From positions 175,162,382-175,226,381 of the forward strand of contig JARDYH010000003.1 in NCBI GenBank assembly GCA_029215795.1: a stretch of DNA of 64,000 nucleotides, written 5' to 3'. The notes below the pieces were generated by a model. It saw only the letters and a list, made by a program, of their open reading frames with translations, had not been told where the DNA came from and did not search any database. This stretch comes from Anniella stebbinsi (taxonomy: Eukaryota > Chordata > Lepidosauria > Squamata > Anniellidae). The position numbers and the translations under genes are program-made. Below are positions 26,001 to 36,492 of this stretch, one piece after another; position 1 is the stretch's first letter; every line of letters begins with the position of its first letter.

Positions 26001-26837
26001 TGCAAGCTAAGACATCACCTTGTCTGAAATACCAACAATTCTATTGAAATGTTAGTGATAAAACTTTTCATTTGTGACAAAACAGATATATTGAACACAC
26101 TTTACAGTTAATAGTTGGTGGAAAAGTAACTGAAACATTTCTGTTATATTTTCCATGTGTGTGTAGTTATTCCTGAGGGAGCTTAAGATTTTAAAGGTGG
26201 AGAATTGAAGCAACTTGTAGTTTTGGAAATGTTAGTTTCCACAGCAACCAGCATCATTTTCTTTATATAGCATTATAAACAGATGGCAAAAAGAGTGGTC
26301 ATGTTTATTTCTTTGCTAGCATGTCAATAAAAACTTCTGTACCACAGTAACATATATGAGTCATTTAATAATCATAGTATAATAGCAATAAAATCTACTA
26401 AAGTAGACAATTACAATTACATCTTTATTTTTCTTCTTTCACACATGACATTCTGAAATAGCAAGAATCACTGCAATCTTTGGCAAAGCTTTCTAAAAAC
26501 ATTTCCTCACCACTTGGCATGTAGCATACAACCTTATTTGTAAAATTCTGAAAGTAAAATAGCAAAGTACAATTGTAACATTTTGTTTCTTATGTATCTT
26601 TTGTTACTTAACTGGCCTTAAGTCAACTTGTTTCTGGAATTCAAATTCTCTCAGTACGTCAGGGTACAGCAAAGAAATATTTGTGAATTGAGCTATAAAA
26701 AGGAAATTTAAAATGCTGTTTAAAGCATATTGTGTTTTGAAATTAGCATGGGGATTACGGCTGTATTCAGATGAAATGTCAAACTATGTTTCTGCATTAC
26801 ATGAATAATACCAATGACCTTCAGGCTTACGCATGCC
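23077..26837. other. Intronic sequence, nothing recognised
   Basis: About 3.8 kb, the longest stretch without an identifiable repeat on this side; AT-rich. A good place to look for conserved non-coding elements by comparison with other squamates. Confidence 0.6.
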
Positions 26838-27163
26838 CTCATTCCTCTTACTTTAAGGGCTTTGAATGTTAATACCAGCACTTTGAATGGGGCCTGGACT
26901 GGCAGTCAGTGAAGCTGGAAAAGGACTGGCATAATATGATCTCATTAGCCAGTCCCTGTTAACTGTCTGGCTGCCCTATTTTGTACCAGTTGAAATTTCT
27001 GGACCATTTTTAAAGCCAGCCCCACATATAACGCATTGCAGTAATCCAAATGAGAAGTTATCAGAGAGTGGATAACTGTAGCTAGGCTATCTCTGTCTAA
27101 ATAAGGGCACAGTTGGTATATCAGTTTAAGCTGATAAAAGGTGTTCCTTGCCAATGAGTTCAC
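26838..27163 (-). mobile_element. L2-like LINE reverse transcriptase fragment, minus
   Basis: Minus-strand translation gives ARNTFYQLKLIYQL, YLDRDSLATVIHSL, SHLDYCNALYVGLALK and FQLVQNRAARQLTGTG, the C-terminal reverse transcriptase region of L2/CR1-group LINEs. It is broken after TGTG. A second copy of the same segment follows immediately at 27164-27813. Confidence 0.75.
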
Positions 27164-27813
27164 CTATGCCTCAAGTGATAGTTCTGGAACACTCCCAAAC
27201 TATGGACCCAATCCTTTAGGGGGAGTGCACCCCCATCCAGAACAGGGTGAACATCACCTAGCAGGACAGACGAACCACCCACAAACAGTACCTCCGTCTT
27301 GTCTGGACTGAGTCTCAGCATTCTTGCTATCACAGTCTGCACCAATTGAATCTTCTGGACTCTCTTAAAGGGTAGCCCCATGTAGAGTGCATTACAGTAA
27401 TCCAGCCTGGATATAAGCAATGCATGTGCCATTGAGGTGAGATCTGCAGTTGGTAAATTAGCCTAAGTTGATAAAAAACACTCCTGGCTATCAATGACAC
27501 CTGTGCTTCCATAGAAAACAAAGCCCAAAAGTACTTCCAGACTGCATACTTGGCCTTGAAAGAGAAGTGCAACCCTGTTCATGACCAGTTGCACACCATC
27601 ATCCAAGTGTCCAAGTTTTCCAACTCACAATAGTTCCATCATGTTTTGATTAAGTTCCAGCTTGTTCACTTTCATCCACACCAAAACTGTCTCCAAAACC
27701 TGTTCATGGAATTCGGAGATACAAAGCAGAGGTGGTGCTGAGTGCTCTCTGAGAAACGAGAAATCCTTTGGGAATGCACACCATGCAAGGGGAAGAGGGA
27801 GTGTGTAAGCCAT
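27164..27813 (-). mobile_element. L2-like LINE fragment, minus, containing rearranged reverse transcriptase blocks
   Basis: Reading down the minus strand: LVWMKVNKLELN, then FKAKYAVWKYFWALFSMEAQ and FYQLRLIYQL, then ISRLDYCNALYMGLPFKRVQ and QLVQ, and then, unexpectedly, SPDKTEVLFVGGSS and ALPLKDWVHSLGV. In an intact element the DKTEVL and LKD blocks come before FYQLR, so this is a second copy start fused to the end of a first. The junction near 27330 suggests two overlapping insertions or a tandem duplication. Confidence 0.7.
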
Positions 27814-27919
27814 GAGGCTTGCTGTTGCTTATTCTATGTGCTCCCCGTTGAGGTCCCTAACCAAATACTCAGTTTATGGCACAGGAAAGTGGAATTTTAC
27901 TCTTTACTCTTTTGTGCAG

Positions 27920-28243
27920 TTCACAAAAAATAAAACCATAAGGTACAGCATAAAACCGCAACATAAAAGTACAACCTGAATAAAACTGATCAGCAATGCA
28001 AGATTTTAAATACAGATTTAAAACAGCAGAGCTAAAAAACTAGGATGCTAAAATATTGGGGGGGAGGAAGTCTTCACGAAAAGGAATACAATGTAGGTAC
28101 CAGGTGAACCTCTCTAGAGAGCTCATTCCACAGCCAGGTTGCCACAGCAGAAAAGCCCTCTTCCTGTTACTCACCCGCTTCACTTCCTTTGGCAAGGGCT
28201 TACGGAAAAGGGTCCCTGAAGATTATCTTAGGATCCGAGCAGG
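27920..28243 (-). mobile_element. L2-like LINE 3' UTR fragment, minus strand
   Basis: Low-complexity AAAA-rich sequence followed by the block AGGTACCAGGTGAACCTCTC and GAGCTCATTCCACAGCCAG, the same block as at 62080-62240 in an L2-like LINE. It abuts the plus-strand L2-like fragment head to head at about 28244, so the two form an inverted pair of fragments. Confidence 0.6.
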
Positions 28244-28982
28244 AACGGTAGTGCACACGCTGGTAACTTCAAGGCTCAACTTCTGCAATGCGCTGTACAT
28301 AGGGTTACCTCTGTGCCTAGTCTGGAAACTTCAACTAGTTCAAAATATGGCAGCCAGGTTGGCCACCGGTACACCTAGGGGTGACCATATCACACCAGCT
28401 TTAAAATTACTCCACTGGCTGCCAATTACTTTCCGGGCATCACCTTTAAAGCCCCACATGGTTTGGGTTCAGGTTACCTGTGGGATCGCCTTCTCCCATA
28501 CAATCCACCCCTGTCGGGGATCCACCTCGACTTTCAGGGTTCCACCTTCCTGGCTGGACTGTCTGACCCTGCTCCTTAAAGAAATATTGCCTCTTTAAGA
28601 GCCACACTGTCCCTTTTGGGACCCAAGTTTTCACCTTTTCTCCTTCCTCTCTCAGTAGCGTGGGGTTTTGAGCTATAAGTGGGTGTGAAATGGAATCTCC
28701 AACAACACAGGTTTTAAACCAAAAAACTCTTTACTATTCCAGGCATAGTAAGGCACACTTGCTTAAGGTATTTACACACATAGAGCTGTTACTTTCAAAG
28801 GCAATACAAACAAACAAACAGAAATAAAACCGCAGTTTCATCTGGCTTGGCTACCTGAAACCTGGTAGTTAAGTCCAGCTTTCCTCAATCAGGCTTTGAG
28901 TCCCTCCCAGCGCTCAATTGTCCTGCATCTCTCTGGGATGACTCAATCCTCCATCTCCAACCAATTGAATGCCTCCCCCTCT

Positions 28983-28998
28983 CGGTTTTCTCCTTTTT
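28983..28998. repeat. L1 target site duplication, left copy
   Basis: CGGTTTTCTCCTTTTT, identical to 34610-34625. The final Ts merge with the L1 A-tail, so 11 bases are fully informative. Confidence 0.85.
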
Positions 28999-29108
28999 TT
29001 TTTTTTAATAATTTTTATTAATTTCAACACAATAAACATACACAATATAAAACAAACTACAACCCTCAACAATCCCCCCGTGCACCCCCCCCCGAGACCT
29101 TCTCATAA

Positions 29109-30175
29109 TCATTCTTCCTCCTTCCAGAATTTTAACGGTTCTTTTGAAGGCGTTTGTCCCTTTCCCGATCTTAAAACATATTCCAAAAAGGGACTCCATA
29201 TTTCTCCAAAATCGCTCTTACTGGACATTCCCCTCTTTATTTTCATTTTACATGTCAACATATCATTCAAGGCCATATCCCAAATTTCTTTATACCAAAC
29301 TTCTATTGTATAGCTTCCTTGCCCTTTCCAATTTTTAGCAATGATTATTCTCACCGGTGCCAGGAGGTTGTTTACCAATTCTCTATTAGTTATATGCTCA
29401 TTCTCACTATCCCATATTGCTAGTAGAGCTAACTTTGTGTTTAATTCCAATTTACTTCCAATTATATCACTTATTTCTTTGAAAAACCTTTCCCAAAATT
29501 TTTGTACATGTTCACAGCTCCACCACATATGAAAATAGGTCCCAACCTCCTGACATCCCCTCCAACAATTCTTAGACACTTTTTTTTATCAATCTGGTGA
29601 AATCTTACAGGTGTTAGATACCATCTCCAAACTGTCTTATAGTAATTCTCCTTAATTCTAATCGACAGCAACTTTAACATTCTTACTTTCCATATCCTCT
29701 CCCAGTTATCATCATTAATTTTACCCTTTACGTCTTCTTCCCAAATCTCTTTTATAACATTAAGTGAGTCCTGAAATTCCTCCTCTATCAATATATTATA
29801 TATCTCACTAATCAGCCCTTTCTTAGCTCCAGCTTCTTCTTTTTTTCCTTTTAGTTCAATTAAATCTTCAAATTTAGTATTATTTCTACATTTCTTATTT
29901 TTCAACCTCCATTCCTGAGTCCATTTTCCCAATTGTAAACATTTGAACCATGCTATCTTTTGTCCTTTAAACAACTCTTTAATATGCTCACTATCCTTCA
30001 TCTTTTCCATCCAATTCCTTAGCTTAATTATATCTTGATCTTTCAGTCTCGCTTCTATCTCTGCTTTTAATACCCTTGGGAAGTTTCCCACTACTACAAC
30101 TGGGGCGATTGGAGAGTCTCCTGGTATCAACTTCCCTCTGAACTTCTCCCAGATCTCTAATATATTTTCCAACAA
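29109..30175 (-). pseudogene. L1 ORF2, C-terminal region with CCHC knuckle (two frames)
   Basis: The ORF2 C terminus is split over two overlapping frames, 30175-29471 and 29579-29109, implying a frameshift between about 29471 and 29579. The first frame has VWRWYLTPVRFHQIDKKKC; the second has the Cys-rich knuckle C-x3-C-x7-H-x4-C within CWRGCQEVGTYFHMWWSC, diagnostic of L1 ORF2. The protein ends at FWKEEE near 29109 and is followed by a short 3' UTR of about 100 bases with a GGGGGG run (29083-29092 region) before the A-tail. Confidence 0.85.
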
Positions 30176-30809
30176 TGTCCAGTACCTTCAATTCTTTCTT
30201 TTGCATTTTAGTAAAGAATATATTTCCCAATTTACAATCTATCTCTGCTGTTTGCGGTTCCAACCATTCCAAATCTTCCTCCCCTAAAATACCATTAATA
30301 ATATATCTTAACTGATTAGCAATATAATAATTCTTAATATTCGGAAGTCCTAAACCTCCTTTCTTTTGAGCCTTATACCATAACCCTTTATTGATCCTAG
30401 CTCTTTTATCCCCATTACAATAAGCATTAATCATATTTTGCCAACTTTTAATCTCCGCTACTGAAATTCTAATCGGTAACATTCTAAACAAAAAATTAAC
30501 CTTAGGTAAAATCTTCATTTTAAGCACCGCTATTCTACCAAACCAAGAATGTTTTAATTTTCTGTATATCTGTAATTTCTCCCCTACCTCTTTTCTTAAC
30601 CTTACAAAGTTAAGTTCCTCTATTCTTTCTAATTCTTTATCTATATTAACTCCTAAATATCGTATTATATTTTTAAGCCTTAATCCTAACTTAGCTTTAC
30701 ATTTCTCCATCTCTTCCTTGTTATAATTATACAACATCATTTCTGACTTCCCCCAGTTAATTTGTAATCCCGTAATTTCCCCAAATTCTCTCAAATGCTT
30801 CTGAATCAT
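30024..30809 (-). pseudogene. L1 ORF2, reverse transcriptase thumb segment (YADD block missing upstream)
   Basis: Third segment of ORF2, starting at IQKHLREFGEITGLQINWGK, which in other L1s follows the YADD block by roughly 15-20 residues. Here only a few codons separate the preceding HKIKV from this sequence, so the catalytic Asp-Asp block appears deleted. IRYLGVNIDKELE, LKMKILPKVNFLFRMLPI and WQNMINAYCNG match the conserved post-catalytic region of L1 ORF2. The frame differs from the preceding segment, consistent with an indel at about 30810-30822, and another shift moves the C terminus to a third frame at about 30025-30175. Confidence 0.85.
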
Positions 30810-30820
30810 CTCCCCACTTT

Positions 30821-31843
30821 CTAGGGGATATTCACTTTAATCTTGTGGTTTCTTCCTATCCCCTTTAATCTTCCATCTTCCCTTATTACATTTGCTAAAA
30901 TTTCTATAACTATTGCAAATAAAATCGGTGAAAGTGGACATCCTTGCCTAGTTCCTCGAGCTAGTGTAATTTGTTGCGTTAACCCATCATTAACCATTAT
31001 TTCTGCTTTATTATTTTTATACAGCTGGTTAATCACTCTCATAAATTTATGTCCAAACCCAAATGTTTTTAATATATTTTTTAACGCTGGCCACTCCACG
31101 CAATCAAAGGCTTTGAATATATCCAATGCTAATAATCCTGCTTTTAAATTCCTTTTTTTTATAATATTAATTATATTTATAACTCTCCCAATTAAATTAG
31201 GCATTTTCCTACCAAAGATAAATCCACATTGATCTTTTTTGATATATTTAAAAATAAATGTACCCATTCTTTTTGCCATTATTGCTGTAAATATTTCTGC
31301 ATCCTGATTTATTAAAGATATTGGTCTATATGATGCTGGATCCGTTAAATCCTTACCTGGCTTCTGTATTAAAATAACCAAGGACTGATCCCACGATGGC
31401 GGAGTCATTCCTCCTTCTATTATATTATTATATAATTTTTTTAATCTTGATATTAAGATATCCTTAAATATTTTATAAAATTCCGGCCCCAAACCATCAA
31501 TCCCCGGAGATTTACCTCCTTTTAGTTTATCAACAATTCCCTCAATTTCTTTCTCAGTGACCAAGCCTTCCATACAATCTCTATCTTGCTCATCCAGTCT
31601 TATTTTCCAATTTCTTTCTACATATTCCTGAATCTTGTCTTGTGATACCGCATCTGTTGTATATAATTCTTTGTAAAATTCCTGAAAAGTAATTAATTTA
31701 TCTTTCATTAAATTACATCTATTCCCTAACTTATCTCTTATTGTCCCTATCATATTCTTAGCCTTCTCTGACTGCGTGGATCTGGCCAGCATCTTTGAAT
31801 TTCTATTATTATATTCAAAAAAATCTCTCTTTAAATATAACAA
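30821..31843 (-). pseudogene. L1 ORF2, reverse transcriptase N-terminal half
   Basis: Second segment of L1 ORF2. It carries reverse transcriptase blocks in the expected order: GGKSPGIDGLGPEFYK, SYRPISLINQDAEIFTAIMA, QCGFIFGRKM, the catalytic block A with LALDIFKAFDCVEW (first catalytic Asp) and block B GTRQGCPLSPILF. After HKIKVNIP the frame stops at 30821-30823, just where block C (YADD in other L1s) should follow. A long plus-strand open frame at 30843-31232 is the antisense shadow of this region. Confidence 0.9.
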
Positions 31844-32036
31844 ATTCCTTTGAACTTGTTCTATATCTTTCTTTCTCCAGTTCCTTTTTTTTTTGCTTGA
31901 ATTTGGGCATATAACCGCTTGTCTTTTGTCTCTCTTAATCTCTCCTCTAAACTCTTTATCTCTTCTTCAGCCTTTTTATATTGTACTTCCTGTTGCTTTT
32001 TAAGTGTGGACATTTCCCTAATACAAATCCCTCTTA

Positions 32037-32915
32037 TTACCGCTTTCGTAGTGTCCCATAATAACCCCGCGATTTAACCTCTTTTTCATTTATTTGCCAT
32101 ATTTCCTGTATTTCCTTTTTTATTTTATCCACTATGTTTTTATTTTTAAAAATTCTTCCATCCAGTCTCCATCTCTTTGCTTGTTTATAATCCTTCTTCA
32201 TTTTAATATCCATCATCATTAATGCATGGTCAGTGACCTTAATTACTCCAATATCACAATCTATTAGTTTAGTTACCATATTCTTTGATATAAAAATAAA
32301 ATCAATCCTTGAATAACTCTTAAATCTAGGTGAGTAGAAAGTATATTTTCTTTCTTCCCCTTTTAAAGCTCTCCATACATCCATTAATTCCTTCCGCTCC
32401 ATTAATTTACCTAACTCCGTCTTCCCCTCCCCTCTAACATCTCTTATAATGTTATCCCTATCTTTCCCTTTATCGAGTACCATATTAAAATCTCCTGCCA
32501 TCACAATATTCTTTTTCCCCATTTCTCCCACCATTTCGAATACTTCTTCAAAGAATTCAATTTGTTTCCCATTTGGAGCATAGACATTAATCAAAACAAA
32601 TTCCTCCTCTTCCCTCGTGCAGTAGATTATAAGGATCCTCCCATTCTTATCTTTCTTTACTCTTTGAATATTAATACCGCATTTCTTCGATATTATTATT
32701 GCCACACCTCTCGCTTTAGAAGTACCAAATGACTTTTCATACACTCCTACATCCCTCATTCGTAACACATTAACCCCCTCTTTTGTTTGATGAGTTTCTT
32801 GCAAAAAAATTATATCTATTTTTTTTCTTTTTAACAACGTTTCTATTCTACGCCTTTTAATAAGTGTTCCTAGCCCTTTAACATTTAAAGTCGCCAATCT
32901 TAATTTATTTTCCAT
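32037..32915 (-). pseudogene. L1 ORF2, AP-endonuclease domain segment
   Basis: First segment of the broken L1 ORF2, 292 residues. It is an apurinic-like endonuclease that nicks target DNA for target-primed reverse transcription. Every catalytic or structural signature residue I can check is present: Asn11 (TLNVKG), Glu40 (FLQETH), Tyr112 (NVYAPNG), Asp142 and Asn144 (AGDFN), Asp205 (SRIDFIF), Asp229-His230 (TDHALM). The frame closes at 32037; the downstream reverse transcriptase continues in another frame, so a frameshift lies between about 32040 and 31850. It is labelled a pseudogene because the protein cannot be made as one chain, although the domain itself looks undamaged. Confidence 0.88.
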
Positions 32916-33138
32916 TTCTTACTTTCACACATATCTTTAAATTGGTCTCGCAGTGATACACATACCCCCCTCCCTTACCCTCCCCCCACATACACCCCCA
33001 TTTTTACCCCCCTCCTCACCAGACATCTGGGCACTGGTCCCAATTATTTTTAGAACTCTTCGGGGGGGGGGAACCCGGCCCAACCTCCAGAGCAAAGTCT
33101 GATCCTCCCCTCCTTTTTATTTTTTTCTTACTAATCCC

Positions 33139-34143
33139 TTATCCTTGACTGGATCCTCCAACCGCTCCTTCTTCTTGCTCTATTTCTCCACCATCCTTGG
33201 CATCGATTATGCCCAGCTTCTCCAACAGCTCCATTCCTTGTTCCCACGATGTTATTCTTTCTTGCTTCCCTTTCCACATGAATCTTAAAAACACTGGATA
33301 TCCCCAGCTGTAGGTTATCGATTTCATCCTCAATGCAGCTGTGCACATCTTGACGCTCTTCCTCCACTGCACGGTCTGAGGTGAAAGATCCTGGTATATT
33401 TGAACTGCTGTTGCTTGAATCATTGGTTGACCTTGTCGTCTAATTGCTTGCATAAGCATTTCTTTTTTATAATAATTAGCAAATTTGACAATTATGTCCC
33501 TTGGGAGCAAACCTTTCCGCTTATATCCAACTCTATGAACTCTCTCAAAATCCAGTAAATCCCAAGTCTCGTTCGGAGCCTGGAGTCTTGTCCACGCCAA
33601 AATTGTATCTCTTAAATCTTTTAGAGTCTCCCCTTCTTGTTCCCCATAATCTCTTATGCGAATGTTTGCACGTCGATCTCGATCTTCAATGGCGATTAAG
33701 CATAAGTCATGTTGAGACAGCTGCTCTTCCTGCTTCTTACAAACTCCAGTCAAGGCTTTAGTCTCTGTCTGCAGCACCTCCACATCCTTCACCACTTGCT
33801 TTAAACCCGCCATTAACTCAGTTTGTGTATCATTAATACGTTTTGCTAATCTTTCCTCAAGATCCACCAACTCAAGCCTGAACATTTTTTTAATATCTTC
33901 CTTTAGTTCATACATTGGGTCTGGCTGACCTCCTCTGGTAATCTTTGGAATTACAGTCGGCTCTGCTGGGTGTGACGCAGATTCTTTTACCAGCGAAGTT
34001 TTCTTGCTAGGCAGCTTATCTGGCATTGTTTGCGTCTCTAAACGTGTCAATCTCTGCCAAGTTCTGTCCGATCCACGCTCTTTAGAGGGTCTAACCCAGG
34101 CGGGGGTGGATAAAGGGAGCCTCTTCTGCCTCTTTTTGCTCAT
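33139..34143 (-). CDS. L1 ORF1 protein (RNA-binding chaperone), open
   Basis: A 334-residue protein, close to the usual length of L1 ORF1p (338 in human), which coats L1 RNA as a trimer during retrotransposition. A basic, Ser/Pro-rich N terminus (1-75) is followed by a heptad-like coiled coil (about 78-155), an RRM-like domain beginning at RRANIRIR (157-164) with RDIIVKF at 215-221, and a basic C-terminal domain (about 236-310) containing QIYQDLSPQT. No stop or frameshift is visible from the ATG at 34141-34143 to the stop at 33139-33141. The start follows a poly-C stretch in the 5' UTR. The acidic Glu/Gly-rich last 20 residues may be family-specific. Confidence 0.9.
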   Translation of the reverse strand: MSKKRQKRLPLSTPAWVRPSKERGSDRTWQRLTRLETQTMPDKLPSKKTSLVKESASHPAEPTVIPKITRGGQPDPMYELKEDIKKMFRLELVDLEERLAKRINDTQTELMAGLKQVVKDVEVLQTETKALTGVCKKQEEQLSQHDLCLIAIEDRDRRANIRIRDYGEQEGETLKDLRDTILAWTRLQAPNETWDLLDFERVHRVGYKRKGLLPRDIIVKFANYYKKEMLMQAIRRQGQPMIQATAVQIYQDLSPQTVQWRKSVKMCTAALRMKSITYSWGYPVFLRFMWKGKQERITSWEQGMELLEKLGIIDAKDGGEIEQEEGAVGGSSQG

Positions 34144-34151
34144 AAGATATT

Positions 34152-34176
34152 ACCCCCCGCCCCCCCCCCCCCCCCC
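34152..34176. repeat. Poly-C tract in the L1 5' UTR
   Basis: Nearly pure C on the plus strand (G on the L1 strand), immediately upstream of the L1 ORF1 start. Confidence 0.95.
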
Positions 34177-34609
34177 GTCTGCCTGGCGACTCACTCTTTG
34201 CTCTTACAACAGCCAGCCAGCACAATAGTTCAGCTTTTACTGGGGATTAACGTTCTTCCTCTTCACATATATTCACATATATTTTATCTCCGTCTCTCCC
34301 CCAGTATGCTGTCAGCCAGCCAGTCCGCCTTATATCTTCAATTATAAGTCCATAAATTACCTTCAGTAATGGCCGCTCCTCATCTTCGTTCTCGTCTCCA
34401 TCAGTTTCAGTTTCACAGTTTCACAGCCAAGATAAACACTGCCGCGTTTCAACTCTCACTCAAACATTTTACTGCTTCCAGTAAATATTTCATGCCTTTC
34501 ATTAGCTCTCCAACCATTCCAAGATAAGGAATTAGTGCTTAATTCAATGCTTTTTTAAGGAGTTCGGGTGATCTACGACTTTACCCCATTCGTGATCCGG
34601 CCACGCCCC

Positions 34610-34625
34610 CGGTTTTCTCCTTTTT
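34610..34625. repeat. L1 target site duplication, right copy
   Basis: Identical to 28983-28998; marks the 5' end of the L1 at 34609. Confidence 0.85.
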
Positions 34626-35312
34626 AAAACTCTGTCCAACTGACCAGCCAGCCCTTTCCATTGGCTCTCTGGCTAGCTCTTCCCATTGGCTTTTTTTTCA
34701 TGCTTCTCAGTTTGAACTGCCAACTGCTGTTTTAACTCCACCTCTCCCAGTAATTTTCCTGCTCCCAGCCTTCTACCTTTCACCTAGAAACCTGATCTTA
34801 CTGGGCCAGAGAGTCCTTAATCTAATCAGAAAACCTTTTGAGTGTCTGCTATCTTTAGCTCTGGAGTGATTTACTCCCATTAGTCTTTTCCCAACATGTT
34901 TTTGTTTACAAACGTTACCTCTGTACTTACCATTTAACCCTTGATAATACAGTTGAACCCTCACAGCCCCGCACACTCAGGACCTCTGGGAAGAATTTGC
35001 TATAGTCAGCCAAAACCAGGCTGACAACCGTTACCCAGAGGACCTTCTCTTCTGCTGCTCCCAGACTGTGGAATGGCCTGCTGGAGGAGATTCGTCAACT
35101 TAATAGTCTCTTTGACTTTAAGAAAGCTATAAAGACCGATCTCTTCTGGCAGGCCTACCCAGTTGAATTTTAAGAGTTTTATTGGTATTTTAATAATGTA
35201 TTAGTTTTATGTGTTTTTAATCAATTTTATGTATTTTATATTTGATGGTGTTCCCCGCCTCAATCCAGAGGGAGAGACGGGTAAGAAATAAATATATTAT
35301 TATTATTCACTG

Positions 35313-35530
35313 TTATCTTTTCGGCGCCAGGTCAAAACTTTTCTTTTCTCCCAGGCATTTGTAACAGCTGAAATTGAGGTTTTAACTGACTTTTTTGGCC
35401 AGGCTTAAAAGTTTAAAATATTTGAAATATCAGCTGTTTTATGTTTTAAAATGTTGTATATTGACTTTTTAATGTTCAATCTTTTAATTTTTGTAAACCG
35501 CCCAGAGAGCTTCGGCTATGGGGCGGTATA
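35313..35530 (+). mobile_element. L2-like LINE 3' end, second subfamily
   Basis: TTTTCGGCGCCAGGTCAAAA, AATGTTCAATCTTTTAATTT and AGAGAGCTTCGGCTATGGGG. Nearly identical blocks recur at 39040-39270. It starts right at the tail of the preceding LINE. Confidence 0.7.
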
Positions 35531-35880
35531 TGGGATGAGGTGCTCCTTCAGATAACCTGGCCCCAAGATATTTAGGGCTTTGAATATTAATATCAGTACT
35601 TTGAATCAGGCTCAGACATGGACTGGCAGCCAGTGCAACTAGAAAAGTACTGGCGTAATGTGGACTCATTCGCCAGTCCCCATTAATAATCTTGCTGCCT
35701 TGTTTTGCATCAGATGAAGTTTCGGGACCATTTTCAAAGGCAGCCCCACGTATAACACATTTCAGTGATACAGATGAGAGTATATCAGATCATGGATAAC
35801 TGGAGCTAGGCTATGTCTGTCCAGATAAGGGCGTAGTTGGCATATCAGCCTAAGCTGATAAAAGGTGCTACCGTTATTCT
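35531..35880 (-). mobile_element. L2-like LINE fragment, minus
   Basis: Minus-strand translation includes FYQLRLICQL, PYLDR and LYVGLPLKMVPKLHLMQN, then AARLLMGTG, with stops. Same region as 26838-27163 and 62640-62993. It lies tail to tail with the plus-strand LINE end at 35313-35530. Confidence 0.65.
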
Positions 35881-36242
35881 TACCCACCAGTTTTTTTTAA
35901 AAAAAAAATGCTACAAAGCACCCTACTATTGCACTTATCAATACTAAAAGTTTATTAATAATTATTATACAAAGGTAAAATTCAACTGTGCAAAATACAG
36001 TGCTACTAAGTGCATATACAAAAGAAGGGGGAAATGCAATAAAATAAGAGTGAACTTTCAACAAGCACAAAGAGAGATCCATTCAAAAATGCACAAGTCT
36101 AAGAATGCACAGATGGCCAACAAGATGAAACATTTTCAGATGTTTTTTCTCCTGTGCCAGCTTATCAGCCATTGCCTTTTTCCTATGCCGATCTTAGACA
36201 ATAAATAATAAATGTCGACTGCAACCTGCTGTGTGATCAAAG

Positions 36243-36400
36243 CTCCAGCTATTGCTGAGGCCTTGCTTTGCATGCAGAAGGTCCTAGTCTCAACCATTGG
36301 CATCCCCAGTTAAAAGGATCAGCTAGCATGTGATATGAAAACTTCCACCATTCAGAGCTGAAGATACCAGGTTAGATGGACAGTATGGCCATATATATAT
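36243..36400 (+). mobile_element. Sauria-type SINE
   Basis: CCTTGCTTTGCATGCAGAAG and GTCCTAGTCTCAACCATTGG correspond to the tRNA-like head of Sauria SINEs; CCCCAGTTAAAAGGATCAG and ATACCAGGTTAGATGGACAG to the body. The BovB-type tail is not clear. Sauria SINEs are restricted to squamates, which supports the host assignment. Confidence 0.7.
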
Positions 36401-36492
36401 ATGGTTATATATTGACATCACCAGAAACATATGCCAAAACCCCAAGTAACCCTTCCAATTTTCCCACAATCAGTGCATTTCTTTATATATAT

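Larger units (their letters stand above)
28999..34609 (-). mobile_element. Full-length but inactivated L1 LINE
   Basis: A complete L1-type non-LTR retrotransposon of about 5.6 kb on the minus strand. Its 3' A-tail is the T-run at 28994-29006 and its 5' end is at 34609. Flanking it is a 16 bp duplication CGGTTTTCTCCTTTTT at 28983-28998 and 34610-34625 (the last five bases are T and could be tail). In element order it has a 5' UTR of about 465 bases (including a poly-C/G tract at 34152-34176), ORF1, a 223-base inter-ORF spacer, and ORF2 with endonuclease, reverse transcriptase and C-terminal CCHC domains. The intact duplication and open ORF1 suggest a fairly young insertion, but ORF2 is broken in several places. 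It sits inside a solo LTR. L1s of this size are known from lizards. Confidence 0.93.
28512..34965 (-). mobile_element. Solo LTR (about 810 bp) split by the L1 insertion
   Basis: When the L1 is removed (28999-34609, counting its duplicated site once), the flanks 28512-28998 and 34626-34965 join into one unit. It begins TGTCGGGG and ends CCCTCACA, i.e. TG...CA termini as in retroviral or Gypsy LTRs. The LTR interrupts a recognisable L2-like coding region and is bordered by ACCCC (28507-28511) and GCCCC (34966-34970), a probable 5 bp target duplication with one change. On the minus strand a TTTTAAAAAGG box lies at the L1 insertion point and an AATAGTAAAG signal near 28730, so I favour minus orientation. 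No internal retroviral or Gypsy coding region is present. Whether it is ERV or Gypsy cannot be told by eye. Confidence 0.6.
28244..35312 (+). mobile_element. L2-like LINE 3' part, split by the LTR/L1 nest
   Basis: A plus-strand L2/CR1-group LINE fragment occupies 28244-28511 and resumes at 34966-35312. The left part encodes reverse transcriptase C-terminal sequence (VTSRLNFCNALYIGLPL, KLQLVQNMAARL, LLHWLPITFR). The right part encodes the following WNGL-type region (PEDLLFCCSQTVEW...) and the 3' UTR, ending in the conserved CTCAATCCAGAGGGAGAGACGG and an (ATT)n tail at about 35296-35308. It carries several stops. It is the oldest layer of the nest. Confidence 0.8.

Noticed and set aside
30843..31232. 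129-codon plus-strand open frame
   Set aside because: Exact antisense of the L1 reverse transcriptase.
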